Source of the DNA: Archilochus colubris
Lineage: Eukaryota; Chordata; Aves; Apodiformes; Trochilidae
DNA length: 64,000 bases
Direction: 5' to 3'
Assembly: GCA_023079485.1 (NCBI GenBank)
Contig: CM041083.1
Coordinates: 104,113,054-104,177,053, forward strand
Positions within the stretch are counted from its first letter, which is position 1. Each line of letters opens with the position of its first letter. The notes under the pieces are model-generated. The model worked only from the letters and a program-made list of their open reading frames with translations. It had not been told where the DNA came from and did not search any database. A program made the position numbers and the translations under genes. Shown here piece by piece: positions 25,001-37,561 of this stretch.

Positions 25001-27040
25001 GTCCACAGTAGATTTTAGCTTGCAGTTAATTCCAAAAAATATTCATCTTCACTATTGTAGAGCTATATTAATCATCCCAAGTGATTGGTATCCACATTTC
25101 TCATATTATGCCATGTGGCTTTACTTATTCTGAGCTGCTTTGCTGGCCTTTCATAACAGTCATTTGAGCTAAGGAAATAAAGCATCTGTATACAGAATGG
25201 TGCTAAGGTATTGTAGCTATCAGGGGGAAAAAAGTATTGCTCTCAGCTCTAATGAGGATCTAAAGGAGACAGCTCTCCGGCTGTTTCTAATCCTCATCCT
25301 TCTCTGCTGTGGGTATATGCTTACTTAGCAAGAAATTAATTTAAATAATTCTTCCTCCATGTGATCACCAAAAAAAAAAAAAATTGGTTTTTAAATATAT
25401 TTCATTTTTTTTGTAAATAAAAAGAAGCAAACATCTTTATGGTCAGTTTTAAAGAAGACTCAAAAGCCAGGTCTTGGTTCTCCTGGATGCATTGTATACT
25501 GGTTAAATTTAACTGTCTGACCATGAATCTTGAATTCCTTTTTGAAGAATAGTAAAGCTTCACTAAGAAGGCTGAAAAATTTCTGCAGCATCCCATATCC
25601 TGATGAAATGAATGCTTCTGGGCACAAGAAAGGATTTGAGAATTTGAATCCCTTGAGCCGGGATTTACATTCTATGCTAATTTTTAAAGTCATGGAATCA
25701 AGGTGTTGTGTCTTGAAGTTAAATATATTAATATTGTTTGACCATCTAAGTAAATCTATGATGTTTTGAACCCAATGAGCACCAAGTATTGGAGGTTTAA
25801 GGAAACTGATATTCAGAAATGCTAACTGTAAGAATTCTCAGAGGTATGGCACTAGCATTAAGATATTTGATTCTTACTACTGTTAGCGAATTTTTATGGA
25901 AAAACATATGTTCCTGATTATTAAAAGGTTTATACAAATAAGTCCCTTGAGAGAAGCTTTGGTAGGTGTCTGTTTTCTGAGATTTTGTGGCTGAATGTGT
26001 TCTTAAACCCATTCTTTAAAATTTTATAGACATTTTTGTCTCATTTTCATTCATGCACCAGTACTGGATGAAGCTCAGATTGAATCTTTTTATTTCCAAA
26101 TGTCTTGGAGCCCCTAAATAAAGACTATGTTTTATGTAAATGATTCAGTGCCTACTAGCCAAATTATAGGTTTTGCCTCAAATTTTGCACATCCTTATAA
26201 AAATATTTTCCATGCCATGTTGACAAAAAGCAATGTCAAAACTGTAAGCAGGCATGCAAATAATTGTCAGATATATCTGAAGAAAAAAATTTAATGGAGT
26301 TTCAGATCCTTGGTATTCTCTCCACAGAACTAAAATAATTCCTAATATTTTCTTTTTTTTCTTTTTTTTCTTTATTTTTTTCTTTAATTATGACACTTTA
26401 AAATGTAGGACAATTAGAAAAGTTAATCTTTTGTCTTCATTGTGTTAGTTGGTCATAAACCGTGAAAGTACTGTGTGGGTTTTTTTAAAGGTCTACTGAC
26501 CCCAAGGGTAATTTTTTACTTTTGTTTCACATCTATATTCTCAACACCTACTGACCTGTGCTTTATTTTCATAGTTCTTTTCTACTTTGAAGAATATGTG
26601 CCTGCTCTTGATTTCAGGGAAAATGTTTCTTTCGACCTATTCCACACATGATTTCTTAAACTGAAAACCTCCCAAAAGGGGGGATTTTTCAGCTGTATTT
26701 CAGTTTCATAAACACACAATCTTATAATCTCATTTAGAAGAATTCAGACTCTGAATGATCTATTGAGCCATAACTGTTCCTTTTGTTAAATTTGATTTAA
26801 AGTTTGTTATACTCTTTTACATAATTATACAGTATACAAACTAAGCTCATAGAAAATAAATGTGGCTTTCTTACAGTTCTGTATGAGAAAGCTTGATTTG
26901 CTTATCTAACACAAACATTATATATTCACTAGTTGCTTTTTTTCTCCCTTCAAGATGCTAAGGTGGCTTTTTGGAGTCCATTATCAACTGTTTAGGCCTA
27001 ATTGCCGCTGATTATTGAATTGATGTTTGTACTTTTTTAG

Positions 27041-27214
27041 ATGTGCCATCCAATCCTTATGGAGTACGAGTTCTAGAGTTGTCACAAACCACTGCCAAAG
27101 TTTCATTCAATAAGCCAGATTCCCATGGAGGTGTTCCCATTCATCATTACCAGGTAGATGTAAAAGAGGTATCCTCGGAAACCTGGAAAATAGTTCGCTC
27201 CCATGGAGTTCAAA
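27041..27214 (+). CDS. NCAM2: NCAM2 exon: first part of fibronectin type III domain 1
   Basis: This 174-nt exon, phase 1 at both ends, encodes about 57 residues starting [20 protein letters not shown]. It includes the FNIII A-to-C strand pattern with [20 protein letters not shown] and the later ETWKIV segment. The acceptor follows tacttttttag and the donor is GTAAGT at 27215. The [10 protein letters not shown] stretch is characteristic of the first FNIII domain of NCAM proteins, and the surrounding residues fit NCAM2. The terminal A joins CA of the next exon to give Thr. Because the exon is symmetric (1-1), skipping it would keep frame but destroy the domain; nothing in the sequence indicates that this happens. 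Confidence 0.97.
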
Positions 27215-30183
27215 GTAAGTAAACAAAAAGCAAATGGAAATGTTTTAGCTGAAAAGAATGTCAAGGGAAAAGAATTGAAGTATATGTAAAGTGATTCGTT
27301 GTTTCTCCAGTGCAGTTATCTTAGTTTAGTAGCTCCATCTTCACTTAATACTAACTCATTCCCCTTTACAAGTCAGAAATCTTGCTGTAATCTTGTAGAA
27401 GTCAACGATTACTTTTTAGTTTTAAAAAATCTGTTGAACAAAGTTACATTTATTTTGCATTTTTCACTGTCCAGTTAAGTAGATGTGAAGAATATTTTTG
27501 AAGTTATAAATTTCAAAGAGAATGGAAATAACAGAGGAGTTAGTTTGAGAATGTGCATTACTTACACAGTTAAACTAAAAATTTTGAGTAAGTTATTATG
27601 TGATGTTTAATTCTGGGCACCAATTACTGATTTTGAGCTACTTAGTAACATTTTCACGTGCCTGTTAATGTTTTTGATACCTGTTTCAAAAGCGTATCTA
27701 TAAAGATTTGTCCAACAGACATCAAATGCCTGCTTTTCACTTCTCTAAAGGCATTAAAACAGAATAAACCTCCTCAAACAAACAGAGTTCTTTAAATATA
27801 TGCCAGGGTGGGATGTTTATACAGAGTAATGTTAGCAAAATACTTTCAACAGACCAGTAATCCCTTGCATCCATATTTACTATTTGATATTTTTAACAGG
27901 TAGTACAAGTATAACTAGCCCAAAGAGTCTTCGGAATTGTTCAGCAGGAGAATGGTTTTGAAGGTATCAGAACAGTGGAAAGATAAAAAGTCTAGCAAAT
28001 GATCTGATGTGTGTTATCTCTTTCCCTTTCATATCCCATGATCCACACACAAAAATTCTTCACTAAGCACAGCATTTTCCAAATTGCAGAATTATTTCAA
28101 AGAAACACATCATGAGTATGTAATTAATATATGCAAAACATATAATACATAAATATATAATGACATTTTATCTTTCATTTTTCTTAACCAAACACAATAA
28201 CTGTGTATAAATGTAATACTGTAAATCATAGTAGCATTCATTTTAGTCCAGCACAGCTTATTTTTCTCATATATTAATGGATATTTGTGTACCTCTTCCC
28301 TTATTTTCATGTTAAGTTTCAAACAAAGCTTGAGACTTTTTTTCACAGAGCTGCTTCCTTAGATGATTTGGCAATAAATTTCTCTGATGAGAACTACAGT
28401 GTCCCAAATACTAAGACCTGAAATGACTTGTCTGTGTAGTAGGGTGCAATGTACTTGAATGAGAACAAACCCAGTGACTGAAGAGTACAATCACACAGTT
28501 AATTAATTTAAATGTAAAACTAGAACAAAAAAGTTCCTCAGTGTTAACTTCATAGAACAATGTGTTTACCTTACTCCTCATAAAACTTTCTTTCCTGTTA
28601 TCTGTTTATGTGAAGTTTATGAGAAATGTAATTGATTACAGTAGGAAAGACCCTTGTAATTAGAGTTCACTGGAACTGCCTTCTTCAATTCACACAGTTT
28701 TGAAACATTCTTCCAGCATTACATGTTTTTAAGTTGTTGTATTGAGGTAATTTTGGAGATTTCTCTATAATATGTATTGATCTTGATATTATTTTATTAC
28801 AATATGTATGTGATTTGTATGATAAATTGCTCTAAAAACAGAGGAACATAGAAAGTAAAAATAACTGGAGGCTTGGCAAAGACAGTACCACTGAGAAAGT
28901 AGACTGTGATTATTTAGGATCTCTGCTGACATGTCTACTAAAGTTAAACATACAACTTTGATAAATAGGCTTTATTGTTTCCTACATGCTGTTACTTCTC
29001 CACATCTTCCTTTTGTGCAATTTGCCTTCCTTTTTCCAGTATCTTCTACTTTCAAGAGTTTTCCAGGGGTTTTATTTTCTTTCAATAATATTTTTTCCTC
29101 TTCATTCTGTTGTCACCCAACTATAACACTGAGAGGTTTTGTTGACAAAGAAAACAAGCAAACAACAACAAAACCCACAAACAGCTTAGTAAAATAAATA
29201 TTGGGAAGGTAACTTTACTGAGAGGACAGGGGGCAATATTAAAAATTAATTCTAGATTCATAATTAATTCATGCTGTTTTCTGAAATCTCTATTTGTATA
29301 CCACTGCATAGGAAGACTGAGACTGTAATCCTATATTTCTCTGAATTTGCCTCTGACCTACTTTAGAAATCAGAAACTACTTCAGAATTTCAAGTATTTG
29401 CTAAACAGGAGGTATCTTGTTTTCAAATCCTGTTGGTGCTACACTATGCAGTTTGACAGGGAAATCAAAGGGGACCTGGTTGCATTTATTGCAAGTTCTT
29501 GCAGATGTTCTATAACAATTTTAAACCTTGTATTTGTGAGATGCTATAGAGCCAAATCAGATAAACAAGATTTGCTACCAAAACACAAACTGAACAGCCC
29601 AGAACAGAAAAAATTTTCATAGATGTAGAAGTTGAAAAACAATACTAATGTTCTTGGTTTTAATGTAAATACTGCTAAATGTAACGGAAATCATTCTGAT
29701 ATATTCAGGCTTTGCTTGTTTCCTGAGAATGCAGAGGATTTCAGCAAGTTTTCTTAAATACCTCTTTAAGCTTCTCTCCATTTATATGTTAGCCTACTTC
29801 CCTGTAGGATCACATTAAGCTACCCTATTCTAAATCCATACTTTTGGTTCCTAAAAAATGTTTAAAGAAGCTTTTCTTAGTATTAAGGCTTTTCTTTTTT
29901 TCTATATAATTTTTTAAACATTTAGAATACTTTACAGTTTTGAAGAAAAGTAAAAAAATTACATTATTTTGAGACAGTTTCTTATTATGCTTAACGTAAT
30001 TTCAGCTGAGTGAGGACTGTGTTTAGACTACGTGCAGTGAGTATTCTGTATTATGATTTGTAGTTGGGTCATTATAATTTCCACACTTTGTCAATATTCA
30101 TTGAGATAAATAAAATCACTTTTTCCCTCTATTCACATTTTAGTGACAGTTCTGTGGCTAAGATTTGTTATATAAATGCTATT

Positions 30184-30394
30184 TATAGAATCATAGAATC
30201 ATAGAATTGGCTGGGTTGGAAGGGACCTCAGAGATCATCGAGTCCAACCCTTGAACCACCGTTGCGGTTGCTAGACCATGGCACTGAGTGCCACATCCAG
30301 TCTCTTTTTAAATATCTCCAGGGATGGAGAATCCACCACTTCAGTGGGCAGCCCATTCCAATGACGGATCACTCTTTCCGTAAAGAAATTCTTT
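30184..30394 (-). mobile_element. CR1 LINE 3' end, minus orientation
   Basis: On the plus strand it reads atagaatcatagaatcatag, then gttggaagggacctcagaga, then catcgagtccaaccc, then ctccagggatggagaatcca, then gggcagcccattccaatg and aaagaaattctttctaatat. This is the reverse complement of a CR1 3' end, with the 8-bp-type tail (ATTCTATG repeats) at the left. It is among the best preserved CR1 copies in the window and therefore relatively young. Confidence 0.95.
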
Positions 30395-30452
30395 CTAATA
30401 TCTAATATCTAATATTAGATTAATATTATCTAATATCTAATATCTAATATTT
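30395..30452 (+). repeat. TAATATC tandem expansion with a 14-bp palindrome
   Basis: Repeated CTAATAT units follow the 5' edge of the CR1 copy, apparently grown from the CR1-internal phrase taatatctaa. A perfect palindrome, ATCTAATATTAGAT, lies at 30407-30420 in the middle, so the array partly reverses direction. Confidence 0.8.
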
Positions 30453-33400
30453 ACACAAAGACAATTGACTGCTTCAACATCTCAAGTAGTGATGCATACA
30501 TAATGCATGAGTCATGTTTTTTTTTCTCAGCAGCCACTGATAAACTATGCTGAAATTTTATAGAATGTCTTCTTATCTGACTGATTTAACTCAGGAGTGA
30601 TAAAACATCACTGCAGCCCTTTCTTGCCACATCTTAGGTAATTCCAGACCATCTTTTAAGTATAAGAAGCAGAAAAACCTGCAGACAGGAGAAAGTTGTG
30701 ACTGGAAGACTGTTAGCCTTCTCATAGATAGATTATCAAGGCTAACCTGGTTCTTCTGGTTCTTCTTTTGTATGACCTGAAGGAACACTGAAGTTGTCTC
30801 CATATTGTCACAGAACAGACATAAGCTCATAAAATTAATGAAAAACTTATTTTTACATGAAACAAACATCATGGAAGTGTACAGAAGATAGTTTATAAAT
30901 AAGGAATTAATTACTTGTTTCTAGATGTTTAAAAAATTGTTGAAAGGAATTGCTACTTAATCTAGCCATTAATTTTTTTATGGTTATGACCCAGTAACAT
31001 AAAATCTTGTAGAGGTAGAGTTATAATTGTCTGGTATTTGTATGAAAAATACAAGAGATGCTTACCAAAGTTGTTAGAAACTGTTATATAATCAGTCATC
31101 CAGCACATACAAGTAATCAGAAAAAAATAATCATTATTTAATGGTTCAGTGCAAATCTATTAAAACAGCCTCTAATGTTCTTCAGTGAGGAAGAGTACTA
31201 CTGGTTTCTTCAAAGAATCCCTCAAAAGGTAGAATTTTTCTCAGACTGCACTAGTTTGAGCTGTTTTCAGATCCGGCTAAGGAGAAAATGAGAGTCTTGG
31301 AGCTGTAGCCAAGAATATCTGTTTCCCTATTCCCTCCTTTTTGTCTTTTGTAATGAAGAAGATTTCATTTGAAAGTCTTTGCTGATTGCAGCAAAGGAGG
31401 CTACAGGAAGTGAAGCAATCATTCTGATAAACCAACTTCATACTATTTAGAAATTTAAAAGTCATAATCAACACTATCATAGTTCACCAAGACGTCAGTG
31501 AGCCAGAGGTTAGACAGATTTTTCTGCACTTGTTAGATGCTCCTCCAGATATGATTTTTTTTTTCATTTTCTTTTTTTCTTTTTTTTGTTGCACACTAGC
31601 TGGATATCTCTCTAAAAATTGTCTTTACAAGTAAGGAGCATTGAGGCTCCTTGTGCGACAGAGTGAGAAGGGGAGGTGGGTAGGCAGGGACAGTCAGGGC
31701 TGACAAGTGCCCTCAGAGCCCAGATATTTGTGACCCTGTCTGTAATGCAAAGAATCCCACCAATCTTGAAGTAAGAAAAGTGGGGATATTCTTGATATTT
31801 TTGGCAACATTAATTCTCCAAGGAGAATTTGCATCCTTTCATCTGGTAAGTGGGGGATATTTCCTATATTTCCACTGAAGAGCATTTGACATGCTTTCCT
31901 TGGAAGACACAAAGAAACCAGTGAGAAGGTGCAAGATATGTGCACTGGAAAAATTTTCTGATGAGAGGCTTAAGTTACTTAATCATGTCTCATTCATTTA
32001 TTTAAATAAAAATATGTAGCAAAAATAGTCCCTCGAATGACTCCAGGGTGGGTATGCTTATTCTGTTTCAATTTGTGTACTGACATCTTGTAATTCTACC
32101 CCATAAAAATAATAAGAATATATATGGACAAAACAAGCTTAATGAGGGGAATGTGTTTTGGGGACTGTACACAGAATATTAAACCAGTTTTTGCCAAGTG
32201 CATTTTTTATGTCAACTACTGAAAAGTATTTTGTAAGGAAATTATTTATGTTAGTAAACATTATTTTGCAGTAATTATATCTAAACTACCACTCTCTGTA
32301 CATTCAGAAGTAATCATTTATATTCCCAGTTAACTAAGCCACTACAACTTTTATTCCAAAATACTGCAATAATTATACATTACAGTGTAAAGAATTATGG
32401 AAATTCCTGGCAGAGTCATTCTTTCTGAATTATGAAATGGTTACATTAGTTTCTGTCTGTACATTTTAGATGACTTAAGTGTCAATATTTTCTCTCTCTA
32501 TATATATATATTAATGTAAGTTATGTTAATAATTTCACTGGCAGTAGGGTTTCTCTTTTTTTTTTTTTCAAATGATGTGCAACTTGAAATATTTTACTTA
32601 TTAAAGTTCATTTGTGTTAGTTGAATTGTTGAATTCTGACATTTATAGCCAGGTGCTTGAATCAGTATTTATTAAATTAATTGTTGTTTGGGCAAGACAG
32701 ACAGATGGAACTGAGACAGTGTGGTTGTTTCCGCATATAAATAAACATTTTTCCTATTGTGTAGCAAATTATTTTTTTCCCTGTATTCCTCCCCTGTGGC
32801 AATTTCTGACTTCATTTTTTCAACACTTCTCTAAGGTAACTCTGTGAGGATCAGCTAGAAAAAGAGTTTTTATACTTTTTCTCTTACACACAGTTGAAAC
32901 AAAACAATGTTGCCCATCCTGGGTAGAAAGAGGCTTTGGGAGAAGTTCCTCAGATTGTGTGATACCTACAAAAATCTGAAACGTGTACCTATTCTTAACA
33001 TTATACTGACATTTCTTCTCATTCTTCTCACACGTTCTACTGCTAGAGGTTCCTCACTGCCCTCTTGCCATGTCTTTTTCTCCTATGCTTAAAAGAACAA
33101 GTCACCACTGCAAAGAAAAATCTGTTTAAGCTTCATAAAAATGCTATTCATTTTTTCCTCAGGAGAAGATTTCCAGGGGACTCGCTTTTTCCCTGAGACT
33201 GGTAAAATATTGCCTAAAAGGTGCAACAAATAATAATACTAAATAAAAACACTCTACTTATTAACCTGCACTGTACACGTTTAATCGGTGTAGTAATAGA
33301 GGTTCAGATTAGAGGGAAAGAAATAGGAAAAAAAAGCATACTAAAATTTGAAGTGCTTCTTTGACAGAAGTTTGCACTGTTGCCACTCTCAAATATGTAT

Positions 33401-36040
33401 GAATGGAGATAGTATTTCAACAATTACATGTCTCAGGTACTTTGGTTCAAAATAAATGTATATCCTACTTTACTGAGATCTGACATTCTCAAGGGATTGA
33501 GTTTGGAACTCTAAGAATATTGTTCTATACAATAGAACAAGCTCTCCAATGAGAACAATATATTGATGTGATATTTCTGTTAATTAACCTCATATAAGAC
33601 CTATTTTGGGATTAATGTAGTGTAACTGTACTATTAGTTCCACTAAGCTTTCTTGCTTTGGTGATGGTTTATGTAATATATCATAGTCCTTAGAAGACTT
33701 CTGACGTAGATTTCCTTTGATGAAAAGATAATTTAATATGCCAGACACCTCCCCTCTCATTCTGCTGTAATAAGGTAATTTAAACCTACCTCTGGTCTGG
33801 AAAAACAGCTGGAGATATTTGGTTTTAGTGAGTCAGATTTATATTACAATTTATTTCACAGCAAATCTTTTGTCAGATGTTGTTTTCCTATAGTTCAACT
33901 TGACAGTAGATGAAATTCAGAAAAAATAAATTATACTTTTCTAGCTATAATTCTTATGCTCGGTATTTAAAGTAGTATGTAATTCTGCATTTATGTCTAT
34001 CAATATATATATATCGTAAGTTTTTTTCTATGTTGTGTTCATCCTTTTATATTTTAGATTTACTTGAATATTAAAAGAAACTGTAGAGTGAAAAATAAGC
34101 ACTTTATTTTTAATGCTGCTTAAACTATAGGGTTCTTACCACAGAACAGGTTAAGCTAAATTTTGCTATTCAGTAAGGTCTGATACTTTTTAGCTGATGT
34201 CCTACTTCTGAACTTGGAAAATAATCATGGCTGAAAGGAAAGTCAAATCCAACTACTGCTTGATTTAGGTTTTAAATTTCATCTTACCGTTACTGAACGT
34301 TACATATCACAATGCTTCACTTCTTCAAATTGTGTTCTTATTCTCATGATGGCACTTTATTTTTTTATGACATGGTTATATTTTATAGTTTAATATTTTG
34401 AAATCTCATTGAAATGATAAAGCTAAAATTTGCTAGAAGACATACAGGTCTACTGTTTTGTTTACAAGACAGCAGTTATCATGTTTTAATGGAAACGTCA
34501 TGCAAAGTGCTCACAATAGAGTGTGAAATGTAAAACTTACTGTTTTTCCAAAATTCATTATATCCCTTTAGCTGCACATGTAACAGGACCAGTTTCTCTT
34601 TCTAAAATAATAGAAATTCTAATATATCTAGACTCAAAAGAATAAAAAAGAGCACTGATAGAAATACTTATTCTTTCATTAAATATGTAACTTGAAAAGC
34701 AAGCCTCAAGAAACTGCTAAAATACTCCTCTATAATGAAAAAAAATAGGCTCCTTAGAGACTGAGAAAGAGACTACTGCCTCTTTCTCAAGACATTGCAA
34801 TTTATATCCTCTTGCAAGATATTACAGCCCCTGCTTTTTTGGCCAAGACAAATTCTGTTGTGCTTCAAGTAAAGTCCATTCAATTTATGTCCATTCCCCA
34901 GTACGAGTCTGACCTGTGGCTCATCACAGGGCTGGAAAACAGCAAGCAGACAATTGCTGTAGAGGCAGTAAAAGAAAACTTTCTTGTAAAGGCAGTGTAC
35001 TTGTCCAAGAATTCTGTGCGGATCAAAGTTTCCAAGTGCATTTTCAGCATTCATATATGTAATATACAGTGCTATGGTAATATATAAAACTGCATTTCCT
35101 TAAAGATCCTGGAATCTCGGATCTCTTTCCTGAATTTTATTTCTAGTTTTGTTGCCGTACATTACAGCAACAATATTCTTGGTGCTGTACAGTACTCTTT
35201 TTTGCAAGCTTCTCCGTCGCTTTCTGCTTCTGGTGGCATCACCATGTAGAATCCTATTTCTGGATTCAGGCTGTGTGAAAAAAATTCAGTCTTTAACTGT
35301 GCCAGGGATTCAGTCTTCATTTCTGAAAGTATGAAGTTCAAACCTGTCTGCTTCTCAAGCGATGTTGGGGTTTTTTTTAATAATTTAAAATGCATTTCCA
35401 TACACTTCTTAAATATGTAAAAACATGCCTAATTCACTTTCAGGTCCTTAGTAGATAGCTCAAAACACTTCCTCTGATCATCATAGCATTCTGTCATTTT
35501 AGGTCTTAAATCTGCTGTGAAGCTGGCAGAGCACATCACCAGTAATTCAACAGTAAAGTGCATGTGTCTGCACATGGGAGTGCAGACCAAGGGTGGTTCA
35601 TACTGATCTGCAAGAGGGAAAAGTGGCAAGTTATGAACTGGATCAAGGGGGCTTAGATGTGTGCCACGTGGCCATTGCCAGCTAGAAGAAAGGAAACCTG
35701 CACAATTTTTTGTCAGATTCATTTCTCCTGTATTCACAATCTGAATGTAAAGTATCAATCCCCATCAAGGTGCATAACTGCTGCCTATGGCTTCTGTAAC
35801 ACTGACATAAAATTCCTTCAAAAGCATAACTTGCTCAGTTACAACAATGACTTTATACAGATAAAAAAGAAAAAAGGACGGTTAGCACTCAGAAAGAAAG
35901 TATGGAACCAATGGACTAGAAAAAATAGGCTAGTAAGTTGCAAGTGAAGGAAATTATTAAATTGCCTTTTTTATTTATTTATTTTTATTTATTGCTTCAT
36001 TAAATTTTGTTCCCATATTTTTTTCTTTCCTTTCCTTTAG

Positions 36041-36160
36041 CAATGGTTGTTCTCAGCAATTTGGAACCAAATACAACATATGAAATCAAAGTAGCTGCTG
36101 TAAATGGAAAAGGGCAAGGAGAGTATAGCAAAATTGAGATCTTTCAGACCTTACCTGTCC
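36041..36160 (+). CDS. NCAM2: NCAM2 exon: second part of fibronectin type III domain 1
   Basis: This 120-nt exon is phase 1 at both ends. It encodes [20 protein letters not shown] followed by [20 protein letters not shown]. The [19 protein letters not shown] segment is the classical FNIII E-F-G strand signature (L-x-P-x-T-x-Y-x-x-x-V-x-A-x-N-x-x-G). NTT is a glycosylation sequon. The acceptor is tttcctttag and the donor is GTGAGT at 36161. The last C joins GG of the next exon to give Arg. The exon completes the first FNIII module, so this domain is split over two exons, as in the NCAM1 gene. Confidence 0.97.
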
Positions 36161-37439
36161 GTGAGTAATACTTGTGCTATTAAAGGAGAATTTAAATGCT
36201 TATTAGAATATGTAATCTCAACATCAGCTAATGATTTAAAGTATGATGCACTGTGAAACTTTTATATTTATACACTGTTTCCCAGTGTATAACATCAGGA
36301 TTGATGCTGTTTCTCAGAAATCATTATTTGTTTCTCTTATTCCCTCCTCAAAATTGTATGAATGCTCTTAAATTGGAAAATGTATCCCATTATCTGTATT
36401 TCTGAGGTTTAGACAAATCTTCACTTTATATTCAAGTACACAAACTGTGAAAGATATTAGATTAAGGACTTTACCTCATTTACATCAAGGTATTATAGGC
36501 ATCTGTGAGATGAATTCTTCCTTTCTGGAGACAGCTCTTTAGCAAACTATGCTACCACAAGTTTTGTAATTATCAGGCCTCAAATGGGAATCTTAAGCTA
36601 TAGAGAAATTATGAGACTAAATTGTTTTAGCTTAACTATCACAGAATTATCGGAGTTGGAAAGCACCTCTAGAGGTCTAGCCCAACTCTCCCACTACAGC
36701 AGGATCACCCAGCACACTACACAGGACTGTATCCAGGTGGGTTTCGAGTATCTCCAGAGATGGGGGTTCCACAACTTCCCTGGGCAGCCTGTTCCAGTGC
36801 CTTGTCACCCTCGTAGCCCATGAGCTGTGACTAGCAAAATGGCTTAAGCTAGTGATTAACCCTTCAATTGTACATTTCAGATTTAATTTTTATCCTTTCA
36901 TTATAGCAAAAATTGCTGTTGCTTTTGAAAAACTTCATTAAATTTATTCTTATTACAGACTATTTTGAAAGTATCTAATTTTAACTTGGCACATTTATTG
37001 AGGAGTATTACAATTCAGATCTTGTACATGGGACTAAAGATCATGGTTAATGTTAAGGATGCTAACCTATAAGATGGTGTTAACTCTTAAACTTCAATAT
37101 GAATAGCAGCTTGGTGGCCTTGCTGAATTGATAGCTAAATAATTTCTGAAGTAAATTAAGTTTGAAAGTGTCAAAAGTCAGAAGGTCTCAAAGTAATAAA
37201 TCCATGCTTCTTTGTTACTTAATGTAATTTTTGTTGCCTTGTGTAAGATAACTAAGCTACATTAGAACATTAAGAAAAATATTTAACGTGCTTATTAAGG
37301 ATGTTCTGCAGTGCTTTGAAGGATTATGTTGATTTTAAAGATTTTGAATAATAATATTGTGGACAAGTTCTCAGTTCTAATTTAAGATCATCTTATTGCA
37401 TAATTATTATTATTATCTACTGTTTGTTCCCTTGTTTAG
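36161..37439 (+). other. NCAM2: NCAM2 intron between FNIII-1 and FNIII-2 exons (1.3 kb)
   Basis: A short intron that includes a CR1 fragment at 36640-36815. In NCAM1 the corresponding interdomain junction carries small alternative exons (a, b, c and AAG). No comparable micro-exon can be recognised here by eye, although very short exons would be hard to see. Confidence 0.9.
36640..36815 (-). mobile_element. CR1 LINE 3'-end fragment, minus orientation
   Basis: The plus strand reads cacagaattatcggagttgg, then aaagcacctctagaggtcta, then gcccaactctcccactacag, then tatccaggtgggtttcgagt, then atctccagagatgggggttc, then gggcagcctgttccagtgcc. This is the reverse complement of a diverged CR1 3' region. 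The tail repeat is not preserved. Confidence 0.9.
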
Positions 37440-37561
37440 GGGAGCCAAGTCCCCCTTCAATTCATGGACAACCAGGAAGTGGCAAGAGTTTTAAACTTAG
37501 CATAACTAAACAAGATGATGGAGGTGCCCCTATTTTGGAATATATTGTCAAATACAGAAGT
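37440..37561 (+). CDS. NCAM2: NCAM2 exon: first part of fibronectin type III domain 2
   Basis: This 122-nt exon enters in phase 1 (GG completing Arg) and exits in phase 0 after YRS. It encodes [20 protein letters not shown], then [20 protein letters not shown] and a final Ser. The [15 protein letters not shown] stretch is the B-C strand pattern of the second FNIII domain of NCAM proteins. The acceptor follows cccttgtttag and the donor is GTAAGT at 37562. A chance open frame on the opposite strand across this exon has no splice or start support. Confidence 0.97.

Larger units (their letters stand above)
18670..27040 (+). other. NCAM2: NCAM2 intron between Ig5 and FNIII-1 exons (8.4 kb)
   Basis: This AT-rich intron contains a CR1 tail (21098-21432) directly abutted by a solo LTR (21433-22011). 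An unassigned open segment lies at 19208-19507, and there is a short AT dinucleotide run near 23541. The stretch from about 22020 to 27040 shows nothing recognisable apart from homopolymer runs (A run near 25370, T/C-rich near 26350). Confidence 0.85.
27215..36040 (+). other. NCAM2: NCAM2 intron within FNIII-1 (8.8 kb)
   Basis: The intron contains a CR1 tail in minus orientation (30184-30394) followed by a small TAATATC expansion (30395-30452). It also holds a TC/TA dinucleotide run near 32490-32511 and an unassigned island of longer open frames at 34773-35758. The rest is AT-rich with no recognisable feature. The acceptor has an excellent pyrimidine tract (ttttctttcctttcctttag). Confidence 0.85.

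Noticed and set aside
31619..31640. Short inverted repeat AAGGAGC/GCTCCTT as a possible terminator or hairpin RNA
   Set aside because: A 7-bp stem in a eukaryotic intron is expected by chance and no precursor-like longer stem surrounds it.
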